64,000 nucleotides of DNA. Origin: Streptomyces sp. BK239. GTDB lineage: Bacteria; Actinomycetota; Actinomycetes; Streptomycetales; Streptomycetaceae. The stretch's first letter is position 1. Every line of letters begins with the position of its first letter. The stretch is from positions 310,001 through 374,000 of the forward strand of contig NZ_SHKS01000002.1 in the NCBI RefSeq assembly GCF_004217285.1, given 5' to 3'. The notes below the pieces were generated by a model, which saw only the letters and a list, made by a program, of their open reading frames with translations, did not search any database and was not told where the DNA came from. The translations under genes and the position numbers were made by a program. Shown piece by piece: positions 41,815-49,593 of the stretch.

Positions 41815-42570
41815 GTTACCCGAGCGAACAATGAAGGTTCGCAGCCACAAAGCCGGCCGCCTGCGCAGCCGCGGCGGCCATCGCTCGGCCGAAGCGCTGC
41901 TGCCACAGCAGAAAGTGCAACTCCTTCCAGAGCAGAGCGAGTTCGATCTACGTCGGGATCAGGCCAGACCACGCCGCACTCCTCCCGCACGCGGTGACTC
42001 TGCCGAGGCCGCCGCCGTCGCCGCTCTCGCCGCCGCGTTCCGGACGCCTCCGGCTCGCCGTGCTCCCCCGGCGCCGAGTCATCGCGGTGCGGCGGCGAGG
42101 CCCGATCGCACCGGCCGAGCCGACGGCCGCCCGACAATCGTCGCCGCCACGTCGCCCACCCCTTGCGGTCGTCAGGTCACGGCAGTGGAGGACGGCACAG
42201 CGGCGCTGCGGGCGGCGCGCGCAGACAAAAACCCGCGGGCCACGTCTCTGGCCTGCCCCGCCATCCGGAGACTGCCGTCGTCGTCGAGGGGCCCGCGGAT
42301 CCGTTTGGGGGATGCGCCGTCACGGTCTCCGCGGCTCGGTCCTTGAGATTCCTTCCGTCTTCCCCGACAGACGGATCATCCATGAAGCACGAAGCCGTCA
42401 CTCATTCGGGGGCGTTCGCGGAACGGTCACACAGCAGGTGCCGAGGCGGCCGCAGCATCGCGGGGCCGCCTCCGCAGCCGCTGAGCAGGGAGAGCTTCGA
42501 ATTGCTGTACATCAGCGAACCCAAAGTCAGCGTCTTCTCCACCTCGTGGCTGTCACGATCCCCGACAGCG
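41815..42570. other. non-coding or decayed stretch
   Basis: A frame from ATG 41831 to 42346 stays open but has an Arg/Pro/Ala-rich product typical of an antisense or non-coding GC-rich frame. At about 42172-42230 one frame reads QVTAVEDGTAALRAARADK, like the second helix of a response-regulator receiver, so part of this region may be a decayed regulator. Nothing can be called a gene. Confidence 0.35.
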
Positions 42571-43074
42571 TCACGCATTCATGTGCGTCAGCTCGTCGGC
42601 GACGTGTGCCGCCCATGTCTCGATCGCGGTGAAGTCGCGGAAGTCCCCACCCTTGCCGTTGCGGAGGATCATCCGTGCGACCCATCCCTTCGCGCCCTCC
42701 TCCAGGCAACCGCCGAAGGTGACGTGTTCCCTGGCGTCGAGCTCGGCCATGGCCTTCTTCACGCCGGGCACGGGTGGGATGTCCCGTTCCGAGGCCGAGG
42801 CGTCGAGCGGGCCGCTGCTGAACAGCCACAGGGGGCGTTCGGCCAGGGCGCTGCGGTGCCGCCGGAGGAAGCGGCGGGCGTGCTTGTGCCAGCGTCCGGC
42901 GTACAGTCCGCCACCGGCCACCACGGCGTCGTACGACGCCACACTCGCGACGGACTGGGCTGGAAGGGCCTCCACCGTCAGCCCTTCCTTGCGCAGGACG
43001 TCGGCAATGGTTTCGGCGATCTGCGCCGTCGATCCGTTCGTGGTTCCGTAGGTGACCAACACGGTGCCGGTCAT
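42571..43074 (-). CDS. flavodoxin-like protein
   Basis: A 167-residue single-domain flavodoxin-fold protein. The FMN phosphate loop is VTYGTTNGSTAQIAE (residues 7-21), with AGGGLYAGRWHKHARRF and SSGPLDASASE as the isoalloxazine-contact loops. It most resembles the flavodoxin_5 group that includes HemG-type menaquinone-dependent protoporphyrinogen dehydrogenases, so electron transfer under low oxygen is plausible, although the substrate is not known. The ATG at 43074 is preceded by GGAGG at nine bases. It follows the CBS-BON gene by 16 bp and so ends a three-gene operon (GNAT/ACD, CBS-BON, flavodoxin). Confidence 0.88.
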   Translation of the reverse strand: MTGTVLVTYGTTNGSTAQIAETIADVLRKEGLTVEALPAQSVASVASYDAVVAGGGLYAGRWHKHARRFLRRHRSALAERPLWLFSSGPLDASASERDIPPVPGVKKAMAELDAREHVTFGGCLEEGAKGWVARMILRNGKGGDFRDFTAIETWAAHVADELTHMNA

Positions 43075-43090
43075 GGGGATACGCCTCCTC

Positions 43091-43822
43091 TCACAATCGG
43101 CGCAGCCAGTCGTCGGCCACGCCGTGCAGCGCCTGTTCCGGCGTGGGCAGGTGCGCGTCGTCCAGTCGGTAGGTGAGCTTGTCGACCACGCCGACCACGC
43201 CATCGATCCGGCGGGTCATCGACAGGGCGATCTCCGTCTCGCTCTTGCGTTCCATGTGACCGGTGAGCGTGACAACGCCCTGCACCACGGACACGTCGAT
43301 GCCGCGGGGCGCCAGCCACAGGGTGCTCACCAGCACGTCCTCGATCACCTCCTCGCGGATCTCCTGGTCGGGGCGCAGGAAGACCTGGAGCAGGTCGCGG
43401 CGGGTGACGATGCCGACCAGCCGGTCCTCCTCGTCGAGCACCGGCAGCCGCTCCACCTGGTGCTGGGCCATGGTGCGGGCGGCCTCGACGACGGTGTCGT
43501 CGGCGTGGGCGGTGACCGGCGGCTCGGTCATGAGCCGGCCGGCGGTGCGGGCGTTCGCCTTCGCCGCCTGCCGTCGGGCCCCGCGCGTCAGACCGGGGAA
43601 CGTGAAGCGGCGCCGCGGTTCGTACGGTTCTGGGGTGGCCGCCTGGCGTGCGATCAGGTCCGTTTCGGAGATGACGCCGATGACCTTGTCGTCCTCGTCG
43701 ACCACCGGCAGTCCGCTGATCCGGTGGGCCGCGAGCAGCCTCGCGACCTCCTTGAACGGGGTGCCGTACTCGGCGCGGACGACATCCGTGGTCATCACGG
43801 AGCCGACCTTGTTGTGCTTCAT
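43091..43822 (-). CDS. CBS-pair and BON domain protein
   Basis: A 243-residue protein: CBS1 (VGSVMTTDVVRAEYGTPFKEVARLL; GLPVVDEDDKVIGVISETDLI, given here in parts), a basic linker, CBS2 (AGRLMTEPPVTAHADDTV; ERLPVLDEEDRLVGIVTRRDLL) and a BON domain (VSVVQGVVTLTGHMERK). It is closest to the protein at 57126 and shares its FKEVARLL and HRISGLPV segments. It sits 22 bp after the GNAT/ACD gene and before flavodoxin, suggesting that an adenylate-sensing domain acts with an ATP-forming enzyme. Confidence 0.9.
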   Translation of the reverse strand: MKHNKVGSVMTTDVVRAEYGTPFKEVARLLAAHRISGLPVVDEDDKVIGVISETDLIARQAATPEPYEPRRRFTFPGLTRGARRQAAKANARTAGRLMTEPPVTAHADDTVVEAARTMAQHQVERLPVLDEEDRLVGIVTRRDLLQVFLRPDQEIREEVIEDVLVSTLWLAPRGIDVSVVQGVVTLTGHMERKSETEIALSMTRRIDGVVGVVDKLTYRLDDAHLPTPEQALHGVADDWLRRL

Positions 43823-43844
43823 GTCTGTTTTCTCCTCTGTGGAC

Positions 43845-46538
43845 TCAGCGGAGCCGGCGCAGATAGGGGTCCTGGGGCCTGCACGGCACGAGGCGGATCC
43901 GCGCATCGAGCACGGTGACGCCGGCCGGTGTCGCGAGGACCGGGTTGAAGTCGGCTTCGGCGAGCTGTGGCAGGTCCGCCGCCATGCGGGACAGCCGCAG
44001 CAGCAGTTGCTCCAGCCCCTCGAGGTCGACGGGTCCGTTGCCGTGCGCGCCGAACAGGAGCGGGGCACATCTCGGGGCGGTGATCAGGTCGTGCACGTCG
44101 TGGTCGGTGAGTGGGGCGAGCCGGGCCGCGTGGTCGGCGAGGACCTCCGTGGCCGTACCGCCGAGGCCGAACAGGACGAGCGGGCCGAAGACCTGGTCCT
44201 GGACGACGCCGGCGAACAGCTCGGTGCCTCGGGCGGCGAGCGGCTGCAGCACGACGCCGGTCATCAGCCCGGCGAAGCGGGTCTCCAGGTCACGGAAGGC
44301 GGCCCGGATCTCGGAATCGCCGCGCAGGTCGAGATGGACGGCGTGCTGCTGACTCTTGTGCACCAGCCCGGGCCAGTGGGCCTTCATGACCACGCGGCCG
44401 TCGACGCCGCGCAGCCGGTCGGCGGCCAGGACGGCCTCGTCCTCGGTCTCGGCCCACGCCCACGGGATCTGCGGGATGCCGTAGCAGGCCAGCAGGTCGG
44501 CGCAGGTGCCTGGTTCGAGCCAGCCGCCGTCAGGGTGTGCGGCGAGGTAGTCCGCGACGACCGCGCGGGCACGCTCCCTCTCGACGCCGTCGAGGTCGGG
44601 TACGGTCCCGGCGGGCCGCGCGAGCCAGGCCGCGCGGTGGGCGGCGTGGGCCAACGCCCGTGCCGCCGCCTGGGGTTCGGCGTACGCCGGGACGGTGCCG
44701 CTGTCAGCGGCGGGCAGCAGCTCGACGGGCAGGCCCTGTTCGAGCCGTACCGCGACGAGCGGCTTCGGCCGTCGGCCAGAGGCTCGGGTGAGGGCCCGGA
44801 CGAGGTCGTCGCCGGTCGCCGCGGCGACTGCGGTGGGCACGAGGGCCACGAGGACGGCATCGACGCCGCCGTAGCGCATGAACCGCTCCACACACTGCGT
44901 GAGCTGTTCCTCCGTGACGGCGGCGGTGGCGTCGACCGGGTTGCCCACCGCGGCCCCGTCCGGCAGGACGGCGAGCAGGTCGTCGATCAGCTCGGGGGTG
45001 GGCGCAGGCAGCGACAGCCCGGCCTCGGCGCAGGCGTCGGCCGCGAGGACGCCGGCCCCGCCCGCATTGGTGACGATCACCACCCGGCTGCCCGCGGGCA
45101 GCGGCTGCGAGTGCAACAGCGCGGCGGTCTCGAGAAGTTCGCCGACCGAGCGGGTGGCAGTGATGCCGGCCTGAGTGAACAGCGCGCCGCGCGTCATGGT
45201 GCGGGTGGCGGCGGCCGCGGTGTGCGAGGCGGCGGCGCGGCGGCCCGCGTCGGTACGTCCGGCGTCGACGGTCAGCACCGGCATGCGGCGGGTGACGCGC
45301 CGGGCGGTGCGGGAGAACGCGCGCGGGCTGCCGAACGATTCCAGGTGCATCAGGGCGAGGTCGGTGCGGCCGTCGCTCTCCCACCACTGGAGCATGTCGT
45401 TGCCGCTGACGTCGTACTTGTCGCCGAGGGAGGCGAAGGAGGACACCCCGATGTTGAGCCGGGACAGCCCGTCGAGCAGCGCGATGCCGATACCGCCGGA
45501 CTGAACAGCGACTCCGGCGGTGCCGGGGCGCGGGTGGCCGGCGGCGAAGGTGGCGTCGAGGCAGAGTTCGGGGGCGGGGTTGGAGATGCCGAGGCAGTTG
45601 GGTCCGACGAGGCGCATGCCGTACGAGCGGCAGGCCGCGAGCAGGGCGTGCGCCTGGTCGGCGTCCAGTCCCGCGGTGACGACGAGGAGGGCACGTACGC
45701 CTGCTTTGCCGCACTCCTCGGCGGTCACCGGGACCGCGGCGGCGGGTACGGCGACGACGGCGAGGTCGGGTGTTTTGGGCAGGGCGCTGACGGACGGGTA
45801 GGTCGGCACGCCGAGGATCGAGTGCGCGGCGGGGTTCACCGCGAACAGCCGCCCTGTGAAGCCGCCCGCGTGCAGCTGGTGCAGGACCGCCCGGCCCACC
45901 GAGCCCGGCTTGCGGCCGGCGCCGACGACGGCCACCACGTCCGGCTGCAGCAGCGGCCGAAGGCTTGCGACGTCGGCGGCCCGGCCGCGTTCCTCGACGG
46001 CCGTCAGGTAGGTGTCGCTCTGGTCGAGGGCGATGGCGCAGCGCACCTCCGGGCCCTCGAAGCGGCGGGCGGTACGCAGGCCGAGGTCGGCGAAGAGCCT
46101 CAGCACCTCGTGGTTCTCGCTGAGCGCGTCGGCGGTGAGGGTTGTGATGCCCTCCGCGCGGGCGGCCGAGACGAGGTGCTCCACGAGGAGAGTGCCGACG
46201 CCCCGGTGGTGCAGTCCGTCGGCGACGGCGATGGAGATCTCCGCCGTGTCCTTCTCGTCCCCGGTGTCGTACTCGGCGAGGCCGATCACCCGGCCCTGCG
46301 TCTCGGCCAGCAGCGCCCGGTAGCCGGGGTGCGCCCGGGCGCAGGCCCGGTCGGCGGCCAGACGGGCCGACCGGTGGCTCGCGGCGAAGAACCGCAGGCG
46401 CAGGTTCTCCGGGGACATCTCCTCGTAGAACCCCTCCAGCTGATCGTGGTCGCCGGGCATCGCGGGACGGATGCACACAGTGGTGCCGTCCGCGAGCAAG
46501 GCGTGGACGGGTGGTCGGTCGGTCACGTCGTGCGTCAT
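43845..46538 (-). CDS. GNAT acetyltransferase fused to ADP-forming acyl-CoA synthetase
   Basis: An 897-residue cytosolic fusion. Residues about 10-175 are a GNAT acetyltransferase (VADGLHHRGVGTLLVEHLV, acetyl-CoA loop). Then come a CoA-binding Rossmann domain (VVAVVGAGRKPGSVGRAV), succinyl-CoA-ligase-like domains (LVGPNCLGISNP; SGGIGIALLDGL; AAASHTAAAA, which keeps the His expected as phospho-acceptor), and a C-terminal ATP-grasp domain (VMKAHWPGLVHKSQ). Related Pat proteins acetylate acetyl-CoA synthetase, some with a dead synthetase part; here the His suggests a working enzyme converting acetyl-CoA, ADP and Pi to acetate and ATP. ATG 46538 has GGAGT upstream. A near-exact box (46623) lies 85 bp upstream. 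Confidence 0.92.
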   Translation of the reverse strand: MTHDVTDRPPVHALLADGTTVCIRPAMPGDHDQLEGFYEEMSPENLRLRFFAASHRSARLAADRACARAHPGYRALLAETQGRVIGLAEYDTGDEKDTAEISIAVADGLHHRGVGTLLVEHLVSAARAEGITTLTADALSENHEVLRLFADLGLRTARRFEGPEVRCAIALDQSDTYLTAVEERGRAADVASLRPLLQPDVVAVVGAGRKPGSVGRAVLHQLHAGGFTGRLFAVNPAAHSILGVPTYPSVSALPKTPDLAVVAVPAAAVPVTAEECGKAGVRALLVVTAGLDADQAHALLAACRSYGMRLVGPNCLGISNPAPELCLDATFAAGHPRPGTAGVAVQSGGIGIALLDGLSRLNIGVSSFASLGDKYDVSGNDMLQWWESDGRTDLALMHLESFGSPRAFSRTARRVTRRMPVLTVDAGRTDAGRRAAASHTAAAATRTMTRGALFTQAGITATRSVGELLETAALLHSQPLPAGSRVVIVTNAGGAGVLAADACAEAGLSLPAPTPELIDDLLAVLPDGAAVGNPVDATAAVTEEQLTQCVERFMRYGGVDAVLVALVPTAVAAATGDDLVRALTRASGRRPKPLVAVRLEQGLPVELLPAADSGTVPAYAEPQAAARALAHAAHRAAWLARPAGTVPDLDGVERERARAVVADYLAAHPDGGWLEPGTCADLLACYGIPQIPWAWAETEDEAVLAADRLRGVDGRVVMKAHWPGLVHKSQQHAVHLDLRGDSEIRAAFRDLETRFAGLMTGVVLQPLAARGTELFAGVVQDQVFGPLVLFGLGGTATEVLADHAARLAPLTDHDVHDLITAPRCAPLLFGAHGNGPVDLEGLEQLLLRLSRMAADLPQLAEADFNPVLATPAGVTVLDARIRLVPCRPQDPYLRRLR

Positions 46539-46622
46539 GGCGGGACTCCTCCAAACCTCTTGACACTTCGAGCATCCGGCGGATCGGGCGGGTGGCCCAT
46601 GGGCTGTCCGGGGGCGATGTGA

Positions 46623-46636
46623 GGACCGGTCGGCCC
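46623..46636. promoter_or_regulatory. candidate DevR/OsdR box upstream of the GNAT/ACD operon
   Basis: GGACC-GGTC-GGCCC, one mismatch, 85 bp before the start at 46538. Confidence 0.55.
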
Positions 46637-46746
46637 CAACATTTCGCCGGTCGGCTCGGCAGGCTCGACCCGAGACCCACCAAACCGCCGCTCGGCTGCC
46701 GTACACGGATAGGGGTGCGCCACTTCCTGCCGGTCGCTACGGTGCT

Positions 46747-47365
46747 GTCCCGGTCTTCGACGACCTCAACCCTCGCGTCGCCCGGATCGCGGCACAGCCC
46801 AAGCCGACCTTGCGCGAGCGCACCCAGTGGTACTTCCACCGCTACGTCGAACATCTGCCGGCCGCCGGAGAGATCGTGCTGTTCGGCCGCTCCTGGTACA
46901 ACCAGACCGGCGTGGAGCACGAGATGGGCTTCTGCACGAAGGAGGAGAACCAGCTGTTCCTGCGCCAGTGCCCGATCTTCGAGCGGATGCTGGTGGAGGA
47001 CGGGATCCTGCTGCGCAAGTACTGGTTCTCGGTGAGCGACATCGAGCAGCAGGAGCGGTTCCGGCGGCGGCTGCAGGATCCGGTGCGGCGCTGGAAGCTG
47101 TCGACGATGGACCTGGAGTCGATCGCCCGCTGGGAGGCGTACTCCCGGGCGAAGGACGAGATGATGGTGCACACCGACTTGCCGAGGCACCGTGGTACGT
47201 GGTCGAGAGCGATGACAAGCGGCGGGCCCGGCCGAGCATGATCGCACATCTGCTCGATTCTGTGCCGTATCGCGAGGCGCAGCCGCCGGTGTTGGAGCTG
47301 CCGGAACGGCCGCCGTCGACGGGCTATGAGCGCCCGCCGCGTGATCGCAGACCTCTGTCCCCGAT
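46747..47365 (+). pseudogene. polyphosphate kinase 2 remnant
   Basis: In frame from about 46765 the sequence reads LNPRVARIAAQPKPTLRERT, QWYFHRYVEHLPAAGEIVLF, SWYNQTGVEHEMGFC, CPIFERMLVEDGILLRKYW and WKLSTMDLESI, the middle and end of a PPK2. It is dead for three reasons. The N-terminal Walker A region is missing; the conserved Asp of LFDRSWYN is Gly; and at about 47180 the frame breaks, with the C-terminus (EAPWYVVESDDKRRAR, PPSTGYERPPRD) continuing one frame over. PPK2 makes ATP or GTP from polyphosphate, so this is another lost energy-reserve enzyme of the island. Confidence 0.85.
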
Positions 47366-47391
47366 CACGCGGCGAGCCTCTGGGGCGCCCG

Positions 47392-48297
47392 TCAGGCGTC
47401 GTGCGCCTGGTGCGGAACGACGGCGACCGGGCAGGCGGAGTGGTGCAGCACGGCGTGGGCGATCCGCCCGAGCTGGAGCCCCAAGTGCCCTTCGTGGCGC
47501 GTGGCGCCGACGACCAGGAGGTCGGCACGGTGCGAGGCGTCCACCAGCACCCGGCGGGCGTGGCCTTCGACGGTGCGCCGGTGCACCTCGACGTTCTCCG
47601 GGACGTCCTGCAGCGCCGCTTCCAGCTCCTCCGCGGCCCCCTCCTCGTGCAGCCGGGCGGGGTCCCCTGCGAGCAGGGGATGGCCGGTGGTCTCATGCGC
47701 GGGACACCGCCAGGCCCGGACGGCCTCCAGCGGCACCCCGCGTCGCCGGGCCTCCTCGGCGGCGAAGCGCACCGCCGCCGACTCCTTCGCGTCCTCGCCG
47801 ACGCCCACGACGACCCGTCCGTGGACGGGCGGCGTCGCCTGGTTGTCGTGGCTGCCGCGCAGCACGATCACCGGGCAGTCTGCGTGGGCGGCGACGGCCA
47901 GACTGACGGAGCCGAGCAGCATCTCGGCGATGCCGCTGCGACCGCGGGTGCCCACGACCAGCGCGGAGGCGTGCCGGGCCTCGCGGACCAGGGCGTACTC
48001 CGGCTCCTCGAACACCACGTCGGCGCTCACCTGCAGGTCGGGGTGCCGGTCGCGGGCCCGCTGAGCGGCGGCGCCAACGACGTCCTGGGCCAAGGGCAGC
48101 GCGGTCGGTTTGCCGATGTCCCGGGCGAGGGCGGCCCCCTCGTACCGCTCCCACAGGCAGGCGTACACCACCCGCAGCGGCACTGCGCGCAGCGCGGCCT
48201 CGTCGGCCGCCCAGTCGACGGCGCGCAGGCTCGGCTCGGAGCCGTCCACGCCCACGACCAGGGGCCCAGCAAGGGCTTGTTCGGCCGGTGCGTTCAT
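47392..48297 (-). CDS. universal stress protein, tandem domains
   Basis: A 301-residue tandem UspA protein. Domain 1: LVVGVDGSEPSLRAVDWAADE to ALVVGTRGRSGIAEMLLGSV, with an intact ATP-binding G-2x-G-9x-G-S pattern; domain 2: VVVGVGEDAKESAAVRFAAE to LVVGATRHEGHLGLQLGRIAH, with the motif partly altered. It starts 25 bp downstream of another tandem USP gene of the same length, and the two form an operon behind the boxes at 49294-49328. It is convergent with the PPK2 remnant. Confidence 0.9.
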   Translation of the reverse strand: MNAPAEQALAGPLVVGVDGSEPSLRAVDWAADEAALRAVPLRVVYACLWERYEGAALARDIGKPTALPLAQDVVGAAAQRARDRHPDLQVSADVVFEEPEYALVREARHASALVVGTRGRSGIAEMLLGSVSLAVAAHADCPVIVLRGSHDNQATPPVHGRVVVGVGEDAKESAAVRFAAEEARRRGVPLEAVRAWRCPAHETTGHPLLAGDPARLHEEGAAEELEAALQDVPENVEVHRRTVEGHARRVLVDASHRADLLVVGATRHEGHLGLQLGRIAHAVLHHSACPVAVVPHQAHDA

Positions 48298-48322
48298 GAT
48301 CTGCACTCCCTCAGTTGGTAGT

Positions 48323-49228
48323 TCAGTCGTGCGCGACGACGGCGACAGGGGCGGTGGCGTGGTGCAGTACGGCGTGGGTGACGGGTCCGATGTGGGCGCC
48401 GATCGGGCTGCGGCGGATACGGCGGCCGACGACGACCAGCGATGCCTCGCGGGAGGCGTCGATGACGTGGTTGGCGGGGCTGCCGAGGCGGGACTCCTCA
48501 AGGACCTCGACGGCCGGGTACTTCTGCCGCCAGGGGCTCAGGACCTTGGTCAGGGCGGCGGCGTCCTGCCGGCCTAGTTCCGCGCCTATCTCGGGGGCGG
48601 CGGGCAGGCTGGAGACGTAGTAGGGCGGCAGGATCCAGCTGTGCACGACCCGCAGGGACGTCTGCCGTCGGGCGGCCTCATCGAACGCGAAGGCGATCAC
48701 CGTGTCGTCGGGGTGGTCGGTGTCGAGGCCGAGCACCACGGGGCGGTACGCGGTGGCGGCGGACGGGATGCCCACAGGGTCCTTCTCATGCTCGTCGGCG
48801 GCCTGCTCGCCGGATCGCACGAGGACGACGGGAGTCTCGGTGCGAGCGATCACGGCCGCTCCAACAGACCCGACGAGGAATCCCCCGATCCCGCTCAGCC
48901 CGCGGGAGCCGAGGACCAGCAACTCAGCATCCTTCGCAGCCTCCGCCAGAGCGTCCGTCGGCCTGCCGGAAATCTGCTCCATGACCACGTCCACACCCGG
49001 GTGACGCAGGCGGAGTCCCTCAGCCGCCTCACGCGGAATCCGCTCGCTCCAGTGCTGCTGCGTCTCAGCACCCAGGAGCGGGGCCTGCGCGATGGGCTCC
49101 GGGACGGGCTCCCAGACGTGCACGAGCTTCACCGGCAGGCCGCGCAGCTTCGCTTCACGGGCCGCCCACTCGGCAGCAGCACGACTCTCGAGCGAGCCGT
49201 CGAGGCCCACGGTGACGGTGCGGGACAT
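48323..49228 (-). CDS. universal stress protein, tandem domains
   Basis: Also 301 residues with two UspA domains: VTVGLDGSLESRAAAEWA to LLVLGSRGLSGIGGFLVGSVG in the first, and VVLGLDTDHPDDTVIAFAFDE to VVVGRRIRRSPIGAHIGPVTH in the second. The second-domain ending is very like that of the USP at 55685 (GRRIRDSRLGTHTGPVTH), so these two are the closest paralogues among the four. The ATG at 49228 is supported by the conserved start SRTVTVGLDGS. Two boxes 21 bp apart lie directly upstream. Confidence 0.9.
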   Translation of the reverse strand: MSRTVTVGLDGSLESRAAAEWAAREAKLRGLPVKLVHVWEPVPEPIAQAPLLGAETQQHWSERIPREAAEGLRLRHPGVDVVMEQISGRPTDALAEAAKDAELLVLGSRGLSGIGGFLVGSVGAAVIARTETPVVLVRSGEQAADEHEKDPVGIPSAATAYRPVVLGLDTDHPDDTVIAFAFDEAARRQTSLRVVHSWILPPYYVSSLPAAPEIGAELGRQDAAALTKVLSPWRQKYPAVEVLEESRLGSPANHVIDASREASLVVVGRRIRRSPIGAHIGPVTHAVLHHATAPVAVVAHD

Positions 49229-49293
49229 TGATGTCCACCTCCTGAATCGGGGTTCCGATCCCAGGGTGGTGGTGGGGGAACGGCACGGTGCAG

Positions 49294-49328
49294 AGACCGC
49301 AGGTCCCCTTTCGGGGGCCGATAGGCCC
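49294..49328. promoter_or_regulatory. pair of candidate DevR/OsdR boxes with 21-bp spacing
   Basis: AGACC-GCAG-GTCCC (49294-49307, two mismatches) and GGGCC-GATA-GGCCC (49315-49328, exact). They lie 66-87 bp before the USP operon and about 265 bp before the divergent SulP gene. The remaining 265 bases to the SulP start show no coding frame. Confidence 0.65.
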
Positions 49329-49593
49329 CATGAGCCGACCGCTGTTCTCAATATCGCAGCGTCCGGCGACGCCGACCGACGACACAGCGGTGCGTGCGAG
49401 CGGTGGCGTCCAGGCGCACCCAGCCTCGGTCAGAGTGCTCGTCGCGATCTGTTCCCCAAGGAAGTGTTGGCGGCCCCTGCCCGCCATGTCGACCAGCAGC
49501 GCTGTGCTGGCAGAAGATGCCTCGCGGCCGTTCGGCACCTCGCGGCCGGCCAGGAGTCCGGAGGATCCTGAGTCCTTCGCCCCAAGGAGGATC

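Noticed and set aside
41831..42346. 171-codon plus-strand open frame
   Set aside because: No ribosome binding site, Arg/Pro/Ala-rich product and no resemblance to known proteins; treated as non-coding.
44704..47247. 847-codon minus-strand frame covering the GNAT/ACD gene in another frame
   Set aside because: Arginine-rich shadow; the real product is in the frame starting at 46538.
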